A DNA stretch of 64,000 nucleotides from Bacillus renqingensis (GCF_016464375.1 NZ_JADDIU010000006.1:1-64000), one strand, 5' to 3'. Positions 15,235 to 24,138 are shown, counted from the first letter of the stretch. Notes: generated by a model from the letters alone, not told the origin. Made by a program: numbers and translations.

Positions 15235-18102
15235 ATGAAGCGTATTGATAGAATCTATGCTTATTTAACCGAGCATTCGCAAGGGAAGTCGCTGGAGGAT
15301 TTTGTCCGCATGGAGGGTTTTACAGCCTCTGATATTGCAGACGATCTCGGTATATTGCGGAATAATGTCAGCGCCGAACTGAATAAATTGCTGCGAATGA
15401 AGCTGATTATTAAGATCAAAGGGCGCCCGGTGCACTACCTGGTAAAGAACTGTATTGAAGAATTAATACAGTTTAAACTGCCGGAGGATCTTTATGAATA
15501 TGAAAATATAAATGAGATTTTACAATATCAATCTGCTGTGACCAAGCCTTCCTTGCAGGCAGGAGACGTGGATGCTGCGGAAGAGCCAAGCCCGTTTGAC
15601 GACTTAATCGGGGCGAAATCGAGCTTAAAGGTCCAGGTGGAACAGGCGAAGGCAGCTGTATTATATCCACCGCACGGTTTGCATACATTGATTGTTGGAC
15701 AAACCGGAGTCGGGAAAACGCTGTTTGCTAATATGATGTTTAATTATGCAAAATCATCGGCGCCGTTTATGGGTGAGGACGCAAAATTTATTGTGTTTAA
15801 CTGTGCTGATTATTCCAATAACCCGCAGCTTTTGCTTTCCCATATTTTCGGACACGTCAAAGGTGCATTCACTGGGGCAGATACGGAAAAAGACGGGCTG
15901 GTGGCAAAAGCGGACGGCGGGATGCTTTTCCTTGATGAAATTCACCGGTTACCGCCTGAAGGCCAGGAAATGATTTTCTATTTTATGGATACAGGCACAT
16001 ACAGCAAATTGGGCGAAACGGAACGGCGCCATAAGGCAACTGTACTGATTATTGGAGCGACAACAGAAGATCCCGAGTCTTCCCTGCTAAAAACTTTTGT
16101 CCGTCGAATCCCCATTCTGATCAGGATCCCGTCTTTTGAAGAACGCTCGTACAAGGATAAAATTAAAATCTTGAAATTTTTGCTGGCCATTGAAGCCAAT
16201 CGGGTCCAAAAACCGATTAAAATTGATGCCGAATCGATGAAGGCTTTAATCGGCAATACTTCGTTCGGGAATGTCGGGCAGTTGAAGTCGAATATCCAGC
16301 TGGTATGTGCGAACGGTTTCCTTCACTGCCTGCATGATGATGTCATCACCATCCAATTTAAAGATCTGCCTTCTGAAATCAAAAACGGCTTTTTTTATTT
16401 AAGCAGAAGGCGGCAGGAAATTCAGGAATTATCAGATGTTTTGGACTCATATCTAACCATTTATCCTGAAGGGGAAAATAAAGCCCTCTTTGAGGAGGAT
16501 CCATATGAGCCGGATTTTAATTTATATAATATCATTGGTGACAAGGTCAGCTTTATGATGGAGCAGGATGTATCGGATGAGGACATTAATCGTTTTTTAA
16601 AATTAGATATCGATATCCACTTGAATAAGTTTTACAACAAATTTTCGGGCAATGCATTAAACCGCGAGAAAATATTAAAAATCGTCAGCACCGATATTCT
16701 CAATTTCTGTGAAGAAGTGCAGAGTGTCGTGGAAAAACGGTTGAAAAAGAAAGTCAGTGAACGTTTTCTGCTTGCCTTCAGCCTGCATTTGACTTCCTTC
16801 TTGAAGCGCGTAAAAAACAAGCAGGTCGCCAATTATACAAATATCGAAAATGTTATCAATGACCGCCCACAGGAGTATCAGTTGTCTTTGGACATCTGCA
16901 AAATGATCGAGGACACATACTTTGTACATGTGCCGGTAAAAGAAGCGATGTATTTGACGATTCTGCTCACTTCGCTTTTGGATAACCAAAAGACAGAGCA
17001 GGTTGCCATTCTTGTTGCTGCGCACGGAAGTAATACGGCAAGCAGCATGGTCAGTGTCGCCAAGAGCCTGCTGGGTGAAACAAATGTCGACTGCATCGAT
17101 ATGCCGCTTGAATTAAGCCCGAAATATATACTGGAAGAAATGAAGAAAAGAGTAAAAGAAATTGACATGGGCAAAGGTGTCCTGTTGCTTGTCGATATGG
17201 GTTCACTAACCGGCTTTGGCGAGGTGATTACAAGCGAGACGGGCATAAAAACCCGCACAATCGATATGGTCACGACTGCACTGGTCATCGAAGCAATCCG
17301 CAAAGCGACCATTATGGAAATGAATCTGGATGCTATCTATGAGTCATTAAAAGATTTCCGTGGCTACGGGTCTTATCATCTTGAGCAGCACCATGGAAAT
17401 GAAATAAAACCACGGAAAACACCGGCCATCCTCTCCGTTTGTTCCACCGGGGAAGGGACTGCGGAAAAGTTAAAACAGCTGGTTGAACGATTGCTGAATA
17501 ATATTGGCAGAACCGATATCAAAGTGCTCTCACTTCCGATTAATGAAGTAGAGAAGGGAAAAGCAGTATATATGCAAGCTTATGACATTATTTTAACGGT
17601 AGGGATCGCGGATCCGAAAGTCGGTGCCCCGTTTATCCCGATTGAGTCGCTTTTCATGGGCGACGGGGAAAATCAAGTGGTAAATTTGATACAGAATCAG
17701 CAGCTGCTGCCGACTAATTCACGTTCGCCTGCGATGGTGCGGGAAATGAGCGAAGAAAGTTTAAATGAATTTTTGACGTTTTTGAATCCAAAGAAAGTCA
17801 TCGGCTCCATTACAAAATTCGTATCAAGCTTGGAACAGATCACCGGCCAAACATTCAATAATGCTTTCAAAATCAATCTGAATCTCCATATCGGATGTGC
17901 CCTTGAACGTGCGGTAACCGGCGACTGCCTTGTTTATCAGAATGAAGTAACAAAGGAAAAAGAAGAACAAATAGCAGCTTTTAAAAAGGCGGCCCAGCTA
18001 TTTAAAGATCGTTTGAAAATCAAATTAAATGATGATGAATTGTATTATATTGCCGATATGATTGAGAGCTTTTTCGAAAAGGAACCCGTGAGCATGTCTT
18101 AA
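15235..18102 (+). CDS. LevR/ManR-type sigma-54 activator with PTS regulation domains
   Basis: 955 residues. Order: N-terminal winged helix (about 1-70); AAA+ domain with Walker A GQTGVGKT (155-162), the sigma-54-contacting GAFTGA loop (210-215) and Walker B LFLDEI (231-236); PRD1 (about 440-555, His518); an EIIA-Man-like domain with phosphorylatable His597 (AAHGSN); an EIIB-like domain with Cys736 (SVCSTGEGTAEK); and PRD2 (about 835-950, His885). It is a bacterial enhancer-binding protein whose activity is set by phosphorylation from HPr and from the transporter it controls. A consensus sigma-54 promoter and a mannose-family PTS operon start 450 bp downstream, so that operon is its target. 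Confidence 0.93.
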   Translation: MKRIDRIYAYLTEHSQGKSLEDFVRMEGFTASDIADDLGILRNNVSAELNKLLRMKLIIKIKGRPVHYLVKNCIEELIQFKLPEDLYEYENINEILQYQSAVTKPSLQAGDVDAAEEPSPFDDLIGAKSSLKVQVEQAKAAVLYPPHGLHTLIVGQTGVGKTLFANMMFNYAKSSAPFMGEDAKFIVFNCADYSNNPQLLLSHIFGHVKGAFTGADTEKDGLVAKADGGMLFLDEIHRLPPEGQEMIFYFMDTGTYSKLGETERRHKATVLIIGATTEDPESSLLKTFVRRIPILIRIPSFEERSYKDKIKILKFLLAIEANRVQKPIKIDAESMKALIGNTSFGNVGQLKSNIQLVCANGFLHCLHDDVITIQFKDLPSEIKNGFFYLSRRRQEIQELSDVLDSYLTIYPEGENKALFEEDPYEPDFNLYNIIGDKVSFMMEQDVSDEDINRFLKLDIDIHLNKFYNKFSGNALNREKILKIVSTDILNFCEEVQSVVEKRLKKKVSERFLLAFSLHLTSFLKRVKNKQVANYTNIENVINDRPQEYQLSLDICKMIEDTYFVHVPVKEAMYLTILLTSLLDNQKTEQVAILVAAHGSNTASSMVSVAKSLLGETNVDCIDMPLELSPKYILEEMKKRVKEIDMGKGVLLLVDMGSLTGFGEVITSETGIKTRTIDMVTTALVIEAIRKATIMEMNLDAIYESLKDFRGYGSYHLEQHHGNEIKPRKTPAILSVCSTGEGTAEKLKQLVERLLNNIGRTDIKVLSLPINEVEKGKAVYMQAYDIILTVGIADPKVGAPFIPIESLFMGDGENQVVNLIQNQQLLPTNSRSPAMVREMSEESLNEFLTFLNPKKVIGSITKFVSSLEQITGQTFNNAFKINLNLHIGCALERAVTGDCLVYQNEVTKEKEEQIAAFKKAAQLFKDRLKIKLNDDELYYIADMIESFFEKEPVSMS

Positions 18103-18108
18103 CTGGGA

Positions 18109-18149
18109 AAACAGGAAATGGATTGGAAAGTCTTCATTTCCTGTTTTTT
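18109..18149 (+). terminator. Terminator of the LevR-type activator
   Basis: AACAGGAAATG pairs perfectly with CATTTCCTGTT, followed by T residues. The repeat element below begins immediately after it. Confidence 0.85.
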
Positions 18150-18150
18150 A

Positions 18151-18318
18151 TTTTAGTATCACCAGAATTTATATGTTTTCGACTTTGAGAATTGTCCAGC
18201 TTCAGCGCCTAGCCCCTCGAGGTTATAAGCCACTCCTGAATTGAAGGCAAAGAGCGCCTTCTATTCAGGAGCGTCTTATACTTGTCGGGGCTGACCAAGG
18301 CGCTTGCGCTTTTCTTAT
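18151..18318 (-). repeat. Dispersed intergenic element, copy 1 (short form)
   Basis: Shares both ends with four other copies in this window: one end reads AGTATCA..AGAATTTATAT then GAGAATTGTCCAGCT and CAGCGCC; the other reads GGCGCTTGCGCTTTTCTTA. The interior (two G+C-rich arms around CTCGAGG and CAGGAGCG) differs from copies 3-5. Nothing else is in this 455-base gap except the terminator before it and the sigma-54 promoter after it. Confidence 0.8.
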
Positions 18319-18495
18319 CTAATTACAGTCCAAATTAATGATGAATGAGCTAACTTGAATAGTTAATACAGTGACAGGATCCTAAAATGAAAAACATAGT
18401 AAAAGTGTATTAATAGTGGGCTGATCCGTATTATAACCCTTAATGGCTTTCTAGCAAACGTTTAAGCAACAAGGTTCGACAGGAATACTCAAAAG

Positions 18496-18511
18496 TTGGC
18501 ACGCATCTTGC
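18496..18511 (+). promoter_or_regulatory. Sigma-54 (-24/-12) promoter of the mannose-family PTS operon
   Basis: TTGGCACGCATCTTGC matches the sigma-54 consensus TTGGCACN5TTGC exactly, with GG at 18498-18499 and GC at 18510-18511, 12 bases apart. It lies 47 bases upstream of the EIIA start and behind a LevR-type activator. Upstream activator sites are expected at about 18360-18470 but I could not define them. Confidence 0.88.
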
Positions 18512-18557
18512 CTTAAGCGTTAATATAAGGTAAGAAAGAACAAGGGAGGTAAAAGAG

Positions 18558-18989
18558 GTGAAGACCGCTCTTATTATCGGAACGCATGGTGGAACCGCGG
18601 AACAATTGCTCAAATCCACAGAAATGATAATCGGGCAGCAAGAAAATGTTGCATGTATCGATTTCATTCCTGGTGAAAATACCGACACACTAATTCAAAA
18701 GTTTAAGGAAAAACTGCAAACTCTTCAAACTGATGACGGTGTCTTATTTATGGTTGATCTGTACGGTGGCAGCCCATTTAATGCTGCAAGCCAGATCAGT
18801 ATAACAAAAGACCATTATGATGTAGTTACTGGTGTCAATATCCCAATGCTATTGGAAACCTTATCCACGCGCTCATCTTTGAGTTTTGAAGAACTTGTTA
18901 ACGCTGCCTTAAATGCCGGAAGCCAAGGTATCAGATCATTAAAAGGAAACTTCCAATCAACGGAAGAAGAATCGGAGGAGGAATTATAA
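18558..18989 (+). CDS. PTS mannose-family EIIA
   Basis: 143 residues; phosphoacceptor His10 in IGTHGG, and the DLYGGSPFNAA motif (about 77-87) typical of the EIIA-Man fold. It carries phosphate from HPr to the IIB protein encoded next. GTG start at 18558 after AAGGGAGGTAAAAGAG. First gene of the sigma-54-driven operon; the next start is two bases after its stop. Confidence 0.92.
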   Translation: MKTALIIGTHGGTAEQLLKSTEMIIGQQENVACIDFIPGENTDTLIQKFKEKLQTLQTDDGVLFMVDLYGGSPFNAASQISITKDHYDVVTGVNIPMLLETLSTRSSLSFEELVNAALNAGSQGIRSLKGNFQSTEEESEEEL

Positions 18990-18990
18990 A

Positions 18991-19485
18991 ATGATTATTG
19001 CATTAGCACGTATTGATGACCGATTAATCCATGGACAGGTAGCAACTGTTTGGACGAAAGAAACCCGAGTAAGCCGCATTATTATTGTAAGTGATGAAGT
19101 AGCAAAAGATACGGTTCGAAAAACTTTACTGACACAAGTGGCGCCCCCAGGGGTAAAAGCCAGTGTAGTGGATGTGGAAAAAGCCATCCGTGTATATAAC
19201 AACCCAAAATATACAAATGACCGCGTGATGCTCTTGTTTACAAATCCAACTGATGTGCTTCGGCTTGTGGAAGCTGGCGTAGATATCCAATCGGTTAACA
19301 TCGGCGGTATGTCCTTTAAAGAAGGTAAATCAATGATTACCAATGCAGTGGCAGTGGATGATAAAGATTTAAATGCTTTCCGGGAATTAGACAATCGGGG
19401 CATTGAGTTGGAAATCCGCAAAGTTGCTGCAGACAACAAGGTCAAAATCATCCCTTTGTTAGATAAACTTGAGGCTGAAAAGTAA
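18991..19485 (+). CDS. PTS mannose/fructose/sorbose-family EIIB
   Basis: 164 residues with the phosphorylation site His14 in ARIDDRLIHGQV, and the NIGGMSFKEGK region of the family. It phosphorylates the incoming hexose bound to the IIC/IID pore. Ribosome site GGAGGAGG within the end of the IIA gene. Its stop codon is embedded in a hairpin that separates it from the membrane components. Confidence 0.92.
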   Translation: MIIALARIDDRLIHGQVATVWTKETRVSRIIIVSDEVAKDTVRKTLLTQVAPPGVKASVVDVEKAIRVYNNPKYTNDRVMLLFTNPTDVLRLVEAGVDIQSVNIGGMSFKEGKSMITNAVAVDDKDLNAFRELDNRGIELEIRKVAADNKVKIIPLLDKLEAEK

Positions 19486-19495
19486 TTTTTCAGCC
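19473..19495 (+). terminator. Hairpin spanning the EIIB stop codon
   Basis: GGCTGAAAA pairs with TTTTCAGCC around a four-base loop, with a short T run inside the second arm. Intercistronic position suggests partial termination or mRNA processing. Confidence 0.5.
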
Positions 19496-19505
19496 TTGCT
19501 ATCAA

Positions 19506-19520
19506 ATGAAAGCGAATACT
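19506..19520 (+). promoter_or_regulatory. Candidate cre site inside the PTS operon
   Basis: ATGAAAGCGAATACT matches WTGNAANCGNWNNCW at every constrained position. It lies between the cytosolic (IIA, IIB) and membrane (IIC, IID) genes, so CcpA bound here would act as a roadblock. Sequence match only. Confidence 0.5.
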
Positions 19521-19654
19521 TTTAAGGGGGTGCTGCTCACTGGGAATGGAAAACAGTATCATGGAGTAAAGGATTGGTAATCTGTCATTTTATTCATTTT
19601 TCATCTTAGTAGCCTGCACTTTATACAAATATTTTGATTTTAGGAGGGGAAACC

Positions 19655-20461
19655 ATGGACGTCAATATTGTTCAAACTATCCTTGTCTTCATCGTGGCGT
19701 GTATCTCAGGGATGGGGTCGATTTTGGATGAATTCCAAACACACCGACCGTTGATCGCATGTACACTAATCGGACTCGTATTAGGGGACATTAAAACAGG
19801 TATCATTATTGGTGGTACACTTGAAATGATCGCACTCGGCTGGATGAACATCGGGGCTGCTGTTGCACCCGATTCGGCACTTGCCTCCATCATTTCAACT
19901 ATTCTCGTCATTGCCGGCGGTCAGGATATCGGCGCAGGGATTGCGCTGGCCGTTCCGTTAGCTGCAGCCGGACAAGTTTTAACGATTTTGGTGCGTTCGA
20001 TTACAGTAGCATTCCAACACGGTGCTGATAAATCTGCACTGGATGGCAATCTCAAAAGGCTTGATATTTTGCATATAACTGCTTTGCTTCTGCAAGCAAT
20101 GCGTATCGCCATTCCAGCATTGATCGTTATCGTGACAGTGGGTACTTCTGCTGTTCAAGATATGTTGAATGGAATTCCGGATGTTGTCACAGGCGGTTTG
20201 AATGTTGCCGGAGGTATTATCGTTGTTGTCGGTTATGCAATGGTTATCAACATGATGCAAGCCCCTTATTTAATGCCATTCTTCTTCTTGGGATTCGTAG
20301 TGGCTGCCTTTACAGACTTCAACCTGGTTGCACTTGGTGTCATCGGTTTGGTTATCGCCATCGTCTATATCCAATTGAACCCTAAATATAACAAAGTTGT
20401 AGTTGCCACGAATAGCGGGTCATCTGGAACTGATGATGACCTTGATGACGAATTGGATTAA
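19655..20461 (+). CDS. PTS mannose-family EIIC
   Basis: 268 residues, multi-helix membrane protein (ManY type) that with IID forms the hexose channel. It opens VNIVQTILVFIVACISG and contains LIGLVLGDIKTGIIIGGTLEM, the family signature, and ends in an acidic cytoplasmic tail DDDLDDELD. ATG at 19655 is correctly spaced from TAGGAGGGG; an upstream TTG at 19634 is on the wrong side of that site. The 169-base gap from IIB holds the hairpin and cre site. Confidence 0.9.
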   Translation: MDVNIVQTILVFIVACISGMGSILDEFQTHRPLIACTLIGLVLGDIKTGIIIGGTLEMIALGWMNIGAAVAPDSALASIISTILVIAGGQDIGAGIALAVPLAAAGQVLTILVRSITVAFQHGADKSALDGNLKRLDILHITALLLQAMRIAIPALIVIVTVGTSAVQDMLNGIPDVVTGGLNVAGGIIVVVGYAMVINMMQAPYLMPFFFLGFVVAAFTDFNLVALGVIGLVIAIVYIQLNPKYNKVVVATNSGSSGTDDDLDDELD

Positions 20462-20477
20462 GAGGGGAGGAAAAAAT

Positions 20478-21323
20478 ATGGGAACAATAAGTAATGAAAA
20501 GAAATTAACAAAACGAGACTTATTTGGGGTCTTTGTCCGTTCTAACCTTTTCCAAGGTTCATGGAACTTTGAGCGGATGCAGGCTTTAGGATATCAATTC
20601 TCTATGATTCCGGCTATCAAACGTCTTTATCCTGAAGGCAGTGAAGAACGCAAACAAGCAATTAAAAGGCATAATGAATTCTTTAACACACACCCATTTG
20701 TTGCTGCCCCTATTTTAGGAGTTAACCTGGCAATGGAAGAACAACGTGCAAATGGCGCTCCCATTGATGATGCTGCCATCAACGGGATTAAAGTGGGGTT
20801 GATGGGACCGTTAGCCGGTGTTGGTGACCCGATCTTCTGGGGGACTGCCCGCCCAATCTTTGCCGCTCTCGGTGCTTCCATTGCAATGTCAGGAAACATT
20901 CTTGGCCCACTATTATTCTTTGTGTTATTCAATGCGGTTCGTTTAGGTTTTAGATGGTGGGGCATCTCCTACGGTTACAGCAAAGGTTCCGATGTTGTAT
21001 CTGATATGGGAGGCAACCTGCTGCAAAAATTAACAGAAGGTTCTTCCATCCTTGGTTTGTTCATCATGGGTGCGCTGGTAAATAAATGGACATCGATTAA
21101 TGTCCCATTGGTTGTTTCCAGGATTAAAAGCACAGACACAGGAAAGATAACAACGACAACAGTTCAAGACATTTTAGATCAATTAATGCCTGGACTTTTG
21201 CCATTAGCCTTTACTTTCGGATGTATGTGGCTCTTGAAGAAAAAGGTCAGTCCGCTATGGATCATTCTTGCTATCTTCGTAATAGGTATTATTGGCTATT
21301 GGGGCGGTTTCCTTTCTAAATAA
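20478..21323 (+). CDS. PTS mannose-family EIID
   Basis: 281 residues from ATG 20478 (AGAGGGGAGG upstream). Starts with a cytoplasmic segment KKLTKRDLFGVFVRSNLFQGSWNFERMQ, then the GLMGPLAGVGDPIFWGT motif and about four C-terminal helices. It is the ManZ-type subunit, unique to this PTS family, that is also the docking site of some bacteriocins and phages in other Firmicutes. 16 bp after IIC, same operon. Confidence 0.92.
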   Translation: MGTISNEKKLTKRDLFGVFVRSNLFQGSWNFERMQALGYQFSMIPAIKRLYPEGSEERKQAIKRHNEFFNTHPFVAAPILGVNLAMEEQRANGAPIDDAAINGIKVGLMGPLAGVGDPIFWGTARPIFAALGASIAMSGNILGPLLFFVLFNAVRLGFRWWGISYGYSKGSDVVSDMGGNLLQKLTEGSSILGLFIMGALVNKWTSINVPLVVSRIKSTDTGKITTTTVQDILDQLMPGLLPLAFTFGCMWLLKKKVSPLWIILAIFVIGIIGYWGGFLSK

Positions 21324-21349
21324 ATTTGCATCCTTCACCTGCAAAAAGA

Positions 21350-21389
21350 AGAACGAAAATTGATGTTCCTTCGCACCGATTTTCGTTCT
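21350..21389 (+). terminator. Hairpin between EIID and DUF986
   Basis: AGAACGAAAAT pairs perfectly with ATTTTCGTTCT; a smaller stem TTTGCA/TGCAAA lies just before it (21325-21344). No T run follows, so read-through into the last gene is likely. Confidence 0.5.
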
Positions 21390-21427
21390 AATGAATGGTA
21401 TTGATGTTGGAAAGAAAGGAGTTAGGA

Positions 21428-21889
21428 ATGATGTCAATTACCGGAGTAGTTTTGGTTACCTGCATTGTCGTATGCTTGGTATATATTCTCTATGATTCAG
21501 TCATTACACCGTTTTATAAAGGAAAAACCATCCTTTCCGTTCCCTTGAGAAAACGTTATTTTTGGGACCAGCTTATTTTGGCTGGTTTGCTGCTTATTTT
21601 GCTTGCTTCCAATGCTTTAAAGGGTGGTGAGCAGCAAGTGACTTTTCTGCTTGGGGTTTTTGCAGCCATTATGCTTTATTATACGTTTATCCGTATTCCA
21701 AAAGTGCATTTCAAAGAAAAGGGTTTTTACAACGGCATTATCTATATACCTTATGAATCGATTAATCACATGAATCTATCAGAAGACGGGATATTGGTGA
21801 TTGAGTCTGATAACAAGCGCCGACAGCTGCTGCAGGTCGCAACAATGGAAGATTTGGAGCGTATCTATAAAGTATTTACAACCTATTAG
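21428..21889 (+). CDS. DUF986 (YobD-like) membrane protein
   Basis: 153 residues from ATG 21428 (AAGGAG six bases upstream). Three N-terminal helices (about 3-23, 42-60, 70-87) and a soluble C-terminal domain with FKEKGFYNGIIYIPYESI and MNLSEDGILVIE, closely resembling Escherichia coli YobD, which lies just after manXYZ. The family is DUF986; its job is unknown but the repeated linkage to mannose-family PTS genes points to a role with that transporter. Last gene of the operon, followed by a terminator. Confidence 0.8.
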   Translation: MMSITGVVLVTCIVVCLVYILYDSVITPFYKGKTILSVPLRKRYFWDQLILAGLLLILLASNALKGGEQQVTFLLGVFAAIMLYYTFIRIPKVHFKEKGFYNGIIYIPYESINHMNLSEDGILVIESDNKRRQLLQVATMEDLERIYKVFTTY

Positions 21890-21918
21890 CTGCAATCTAT
21901 TTGGATAATTCCACTTTA

Positions 21919-21946
21919 CCCACTTGTCAAATACAGTGGGTTTTTT
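21919..21946 (+). terminator. Terminator of the mannose-family PTS operon
   Basis: CCCACT pairs with AGTGGG, followed by six T residues. Confidence 0.75.
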
Positions 21947-22655
21947 ACTGACCCTTTAGGCAGTCAGCCTCGTTTTTCCCTCCTAATTGGCATCCAAGTA
22001 TTCTATAAGCAGCCTCACCGCCACTTATTTGTGTAAACATGTTCATGATGGACTCGGTTTGTTTTTTTGCCTCGTCCAAATTAGTAGAAGGTCGTAAATA
22101 AAGGAGCTGCAGGGCATTTTTTGTTTTGCAGGTAACGGCGGTTCTTTCCGAATCAACAAAAGGGCTTCCAAATGGTCCTTGCTGATCCGAGGAAATGATC
22201 AGCCGATGTAAGGAATTTGTCCGTCCGTTTAAACCGACGTATTCTTCATTTTCTCCACCCACTCGTATATCCACTGGTCCATCAATCAAATTCGCATCAT
22301 AGACTCCCATTGGCACCTGATATTGCAGTGAGAAAAAATTATTTAAATCGGTTGCACTATTTACCGAAGTAAGATAATTTTGCTTTTTCACCCGTCTGTA
22401 CAATGCCTCTGCAGAATGACGATAGCGGTTTGGATCCTTGCCCATCCTTTTAAAAACAGTCCGCCACTCTTGAATGCCGGGAAGTTCAGTTATATTTTTA
22501 TCCTCCAGTTCAAAATAAATCGACTCTTGAAAAAGCTGAAGACGGCCTTTTAGCATTTGCGGCGAATCTCCAACAGTAATATGTTGATATTCAATGACAC
22601 CTATTTTAATATCAGGAATTAGCTTTGTTAATTCACATGAAAGCTGAATTTCCAA
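21945..22655 (-). CDS. B3/B4 domain protein
   Basis: About 236 residues. The upstream in-frame TTG at 22670 overlaps the GGAGGTG site itself; TTG at 22655, six bases after it, is the better start (22658 is an alternative). The domain resembles the B3/B4 fold of phenylalanyl-tRNA synthetase beta subunit: WRTVFKRMGKDPNRYRHSAEALYRRV, NSATDLNNFFSLQYQVPMGVYD, and SDQQGPFGSPFVDSERTAV. Stand-alone B3/B4 proteins are thought to bind or edit tRNA or amino-acid-like ligands, but no function is established. Isolated gene. Confidence 0.75.
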   Translation of the reverse strand: MEIQLSCELTKLIPDIKIGVIEYQHITVGDSPQMLKGRLQLFQESIYFELEDKNITELPGIQEWRTVFKRMGKDPNRYRHSAEALYRRVKKQNYLTSVNSATDLNNFFSLQYQVPMGVYDANLIDGPVDIRVGGENEEYVGLNGRTNSLHRLIISSDQQGPFGSPFVDSERTAVTCKTKNALQLLYLRPSTNLDEAKKQTESIMNMFTQISGGEAAYRILGCQLGGKNEADCLKGQ

Positions 22656-22780
22656 CAACTCCACCTCCAAAATTAATTAAAAATAGTTTATCATAATATA
22701 GATAGGAAACGAATATATCTGCGATTTTGCTGATTACGTATATTAGATCAACAGGGATTGAAGTGGGGTAACAGAAAATA

Positions 22781-23917
22781 ATGGACTTTAGCAAGCTAAA
22801 AGAGGAAATTATCGCCTATAGTAAAACCATCGGCATTGATAAAATTGGATTCACCACTGCAGATCCGTTCACAGAGTTGAAAAACCGATTAATTCGCCAG
22901 CAGGAGCTGGGCTATCAATCGGGATTTGAAGAACCGGATATCGAAAAACGCACCAATCCTGCCCTGCTGCTGGAGGAACCAAGGTCAATTATCTCAATAG
23001 CCCTTGCATACCCGGCAAAAATGAAAATCCGGGTGGAAAGTAAGAAAGGGGAAAGAAGGGGAATCTTTTGCCGTGCTTCGTGGGGGTTAGACTACCACCG
23101 TATTATCAAGGACAGACTCCAAAGGCTTGAGGAGTTTATTTTAGCAAAAATACCGGGCGCACGATTGAAATCGATGGTTGATACCGGCGAACTTTCTGAC
23201 CGTGCGGTTGCTGTTAGAGCGGGAATTGGCTGGAGCGGCAAAAATTGCGCGGTGATTACGCCTGAATTTGGTTCTTATATATATATCGGAGAAATGATTA
23301 CCAGTCTTCCTTTTGAACCGGATACCCTTGTTGAGGATCAGTGCGGCTCATGTACAAAATGTCTTGATGCTTGTCCAACAGGGGCACTAATCCAAGGAGG
23401 GCAGATCAATGCCCAGCGCTGTATTTCGTTTTTAACGCAAACAAAAGGAATGATCCCTGATGAATTTAGGGACAAGATCGGTAACCGTGTTTATGGCTGT
23501 GATTCCTGTCAAACGGCCTGTCCGTATAACAAAGGGAAGAATTTTCATTTTCATCGTGAAATGGAACCAGATCCTGAAGTGGCAAAACCATTGCTCAGGC
23601 CTATTTTAAGTTTAAGTAATCGTGAATTTAAAATAAAGTTCGGACATGTTTCCGGGGCCTGGCGCGGAAAAAAGCCAATCCAGAGAAACGCTATGATTGC
23701 CCTTGCCCATTTTAAAGATAAAACTGCCGTCCCGGATTTAATCAAAGTATTAGAGAAGGAAGCAAGCCAAGTTGCGAAAGGCACCGCTGCTTGGGCGCTT
23801 GGGAAAATTGGCGGAGAACTGGCGTTAGCCGCTTTGAAAAAGGCTAAAGATCGGGAAACAGATCCGGAAGTATTAAAGGAAATTAAAAAAGGGCTGGCGA
23901 TGATTGCTCAAGAATAA
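22781..23917 (+). CDS. queG: Epoxyqueuosine reductase
   Basis: 378 residues. QueG makes queuosine from epoxyqueuosine in tRNA, the last step of the pathway, using cobalamin and two [4Fe-4S] clusters. Visible: N-terminal cobalamin-binding domain with Asp134 in MVDTGELSDRAVA, cluster ligands CGSCTKCLDAC (Cys188, 191, 194, 198), CDSCQTAC (Cys240, 243, 247) and C-terminal HEAT repeats (about 300-375), the longer architecture of Bacillus enzymes. Ribosome site before ATG is weak (TGGGGTAAC). The same neighbour order (yhbA-yhbB-cspR) occurs in B. subtilis. Confidence 0.93.
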   Translation: MDFSKLKEEIIAYSKTIGIDKIGFTTADPFTELKNRLIRQQELGYQSGFEEPDIEKRTNPALLLEEPRSIISIALAYPAKMKIRVESKKGERRGIFCRASWGLDYHRIIKDRLQRLEEFILAKIPGARLKSMVDTGELSDRAVAVRAGIGWSGKNCAVITPEFGSYIYIGEMITSLPFEPDTLVEDQCGSCTKCLDACPTGALIQGGQINAQRCISFLTQTKGMIPDEFRDKIGNRVYGCDSCQTACPYNKGKNFHFHREMEPDPEVAKPLLRPILSLSNREFKIKFGHVSGAWRGKKPIQRNAMIALAHFKDKTAVPDLIKVLEKEASQVAKGTAAWALGKIGGELALAALKKAKDRETDPEVLKEIKKGLAMIAQE

Positions 23918-23927
23918 GTTACCTGTT

Positions 23928-24025
23928 ATTGGCGACCAAATGTCTGGAAATTCCACCTTTTCGGTAGCCAATAGCCTGTATAGGCGACCGAGAGCCTCTA
24001 CTCTGTCCCATATCGGTCGCCAATA
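23928..24025. repeat. Two tandem stem-loops sharing a GGCGACC stem
   Basis: First hairpin 23928-23973: ATTGGCGACC with CGGTAGCCAAT. Second 23979-24025: TATAGGCGACCGA with TCGGTCGCCAATA. Both have roughly 20-25 base loops of unrelated sequence and no T run. Four copies of one motif in alternating orientation within 100 bases just after queG. Confidence 0.65.
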
Positions 24026-24138
24026 CATCTGCACTAGCCTCTTCGCCATTTTTATCCCTGCGGTGTCCACCCTCCATTTTTAATGTTAAATTTCTCTTTC
24101 CTTCATATGTATGAAGAGAAAGGAGTTGATTCCCCGAT

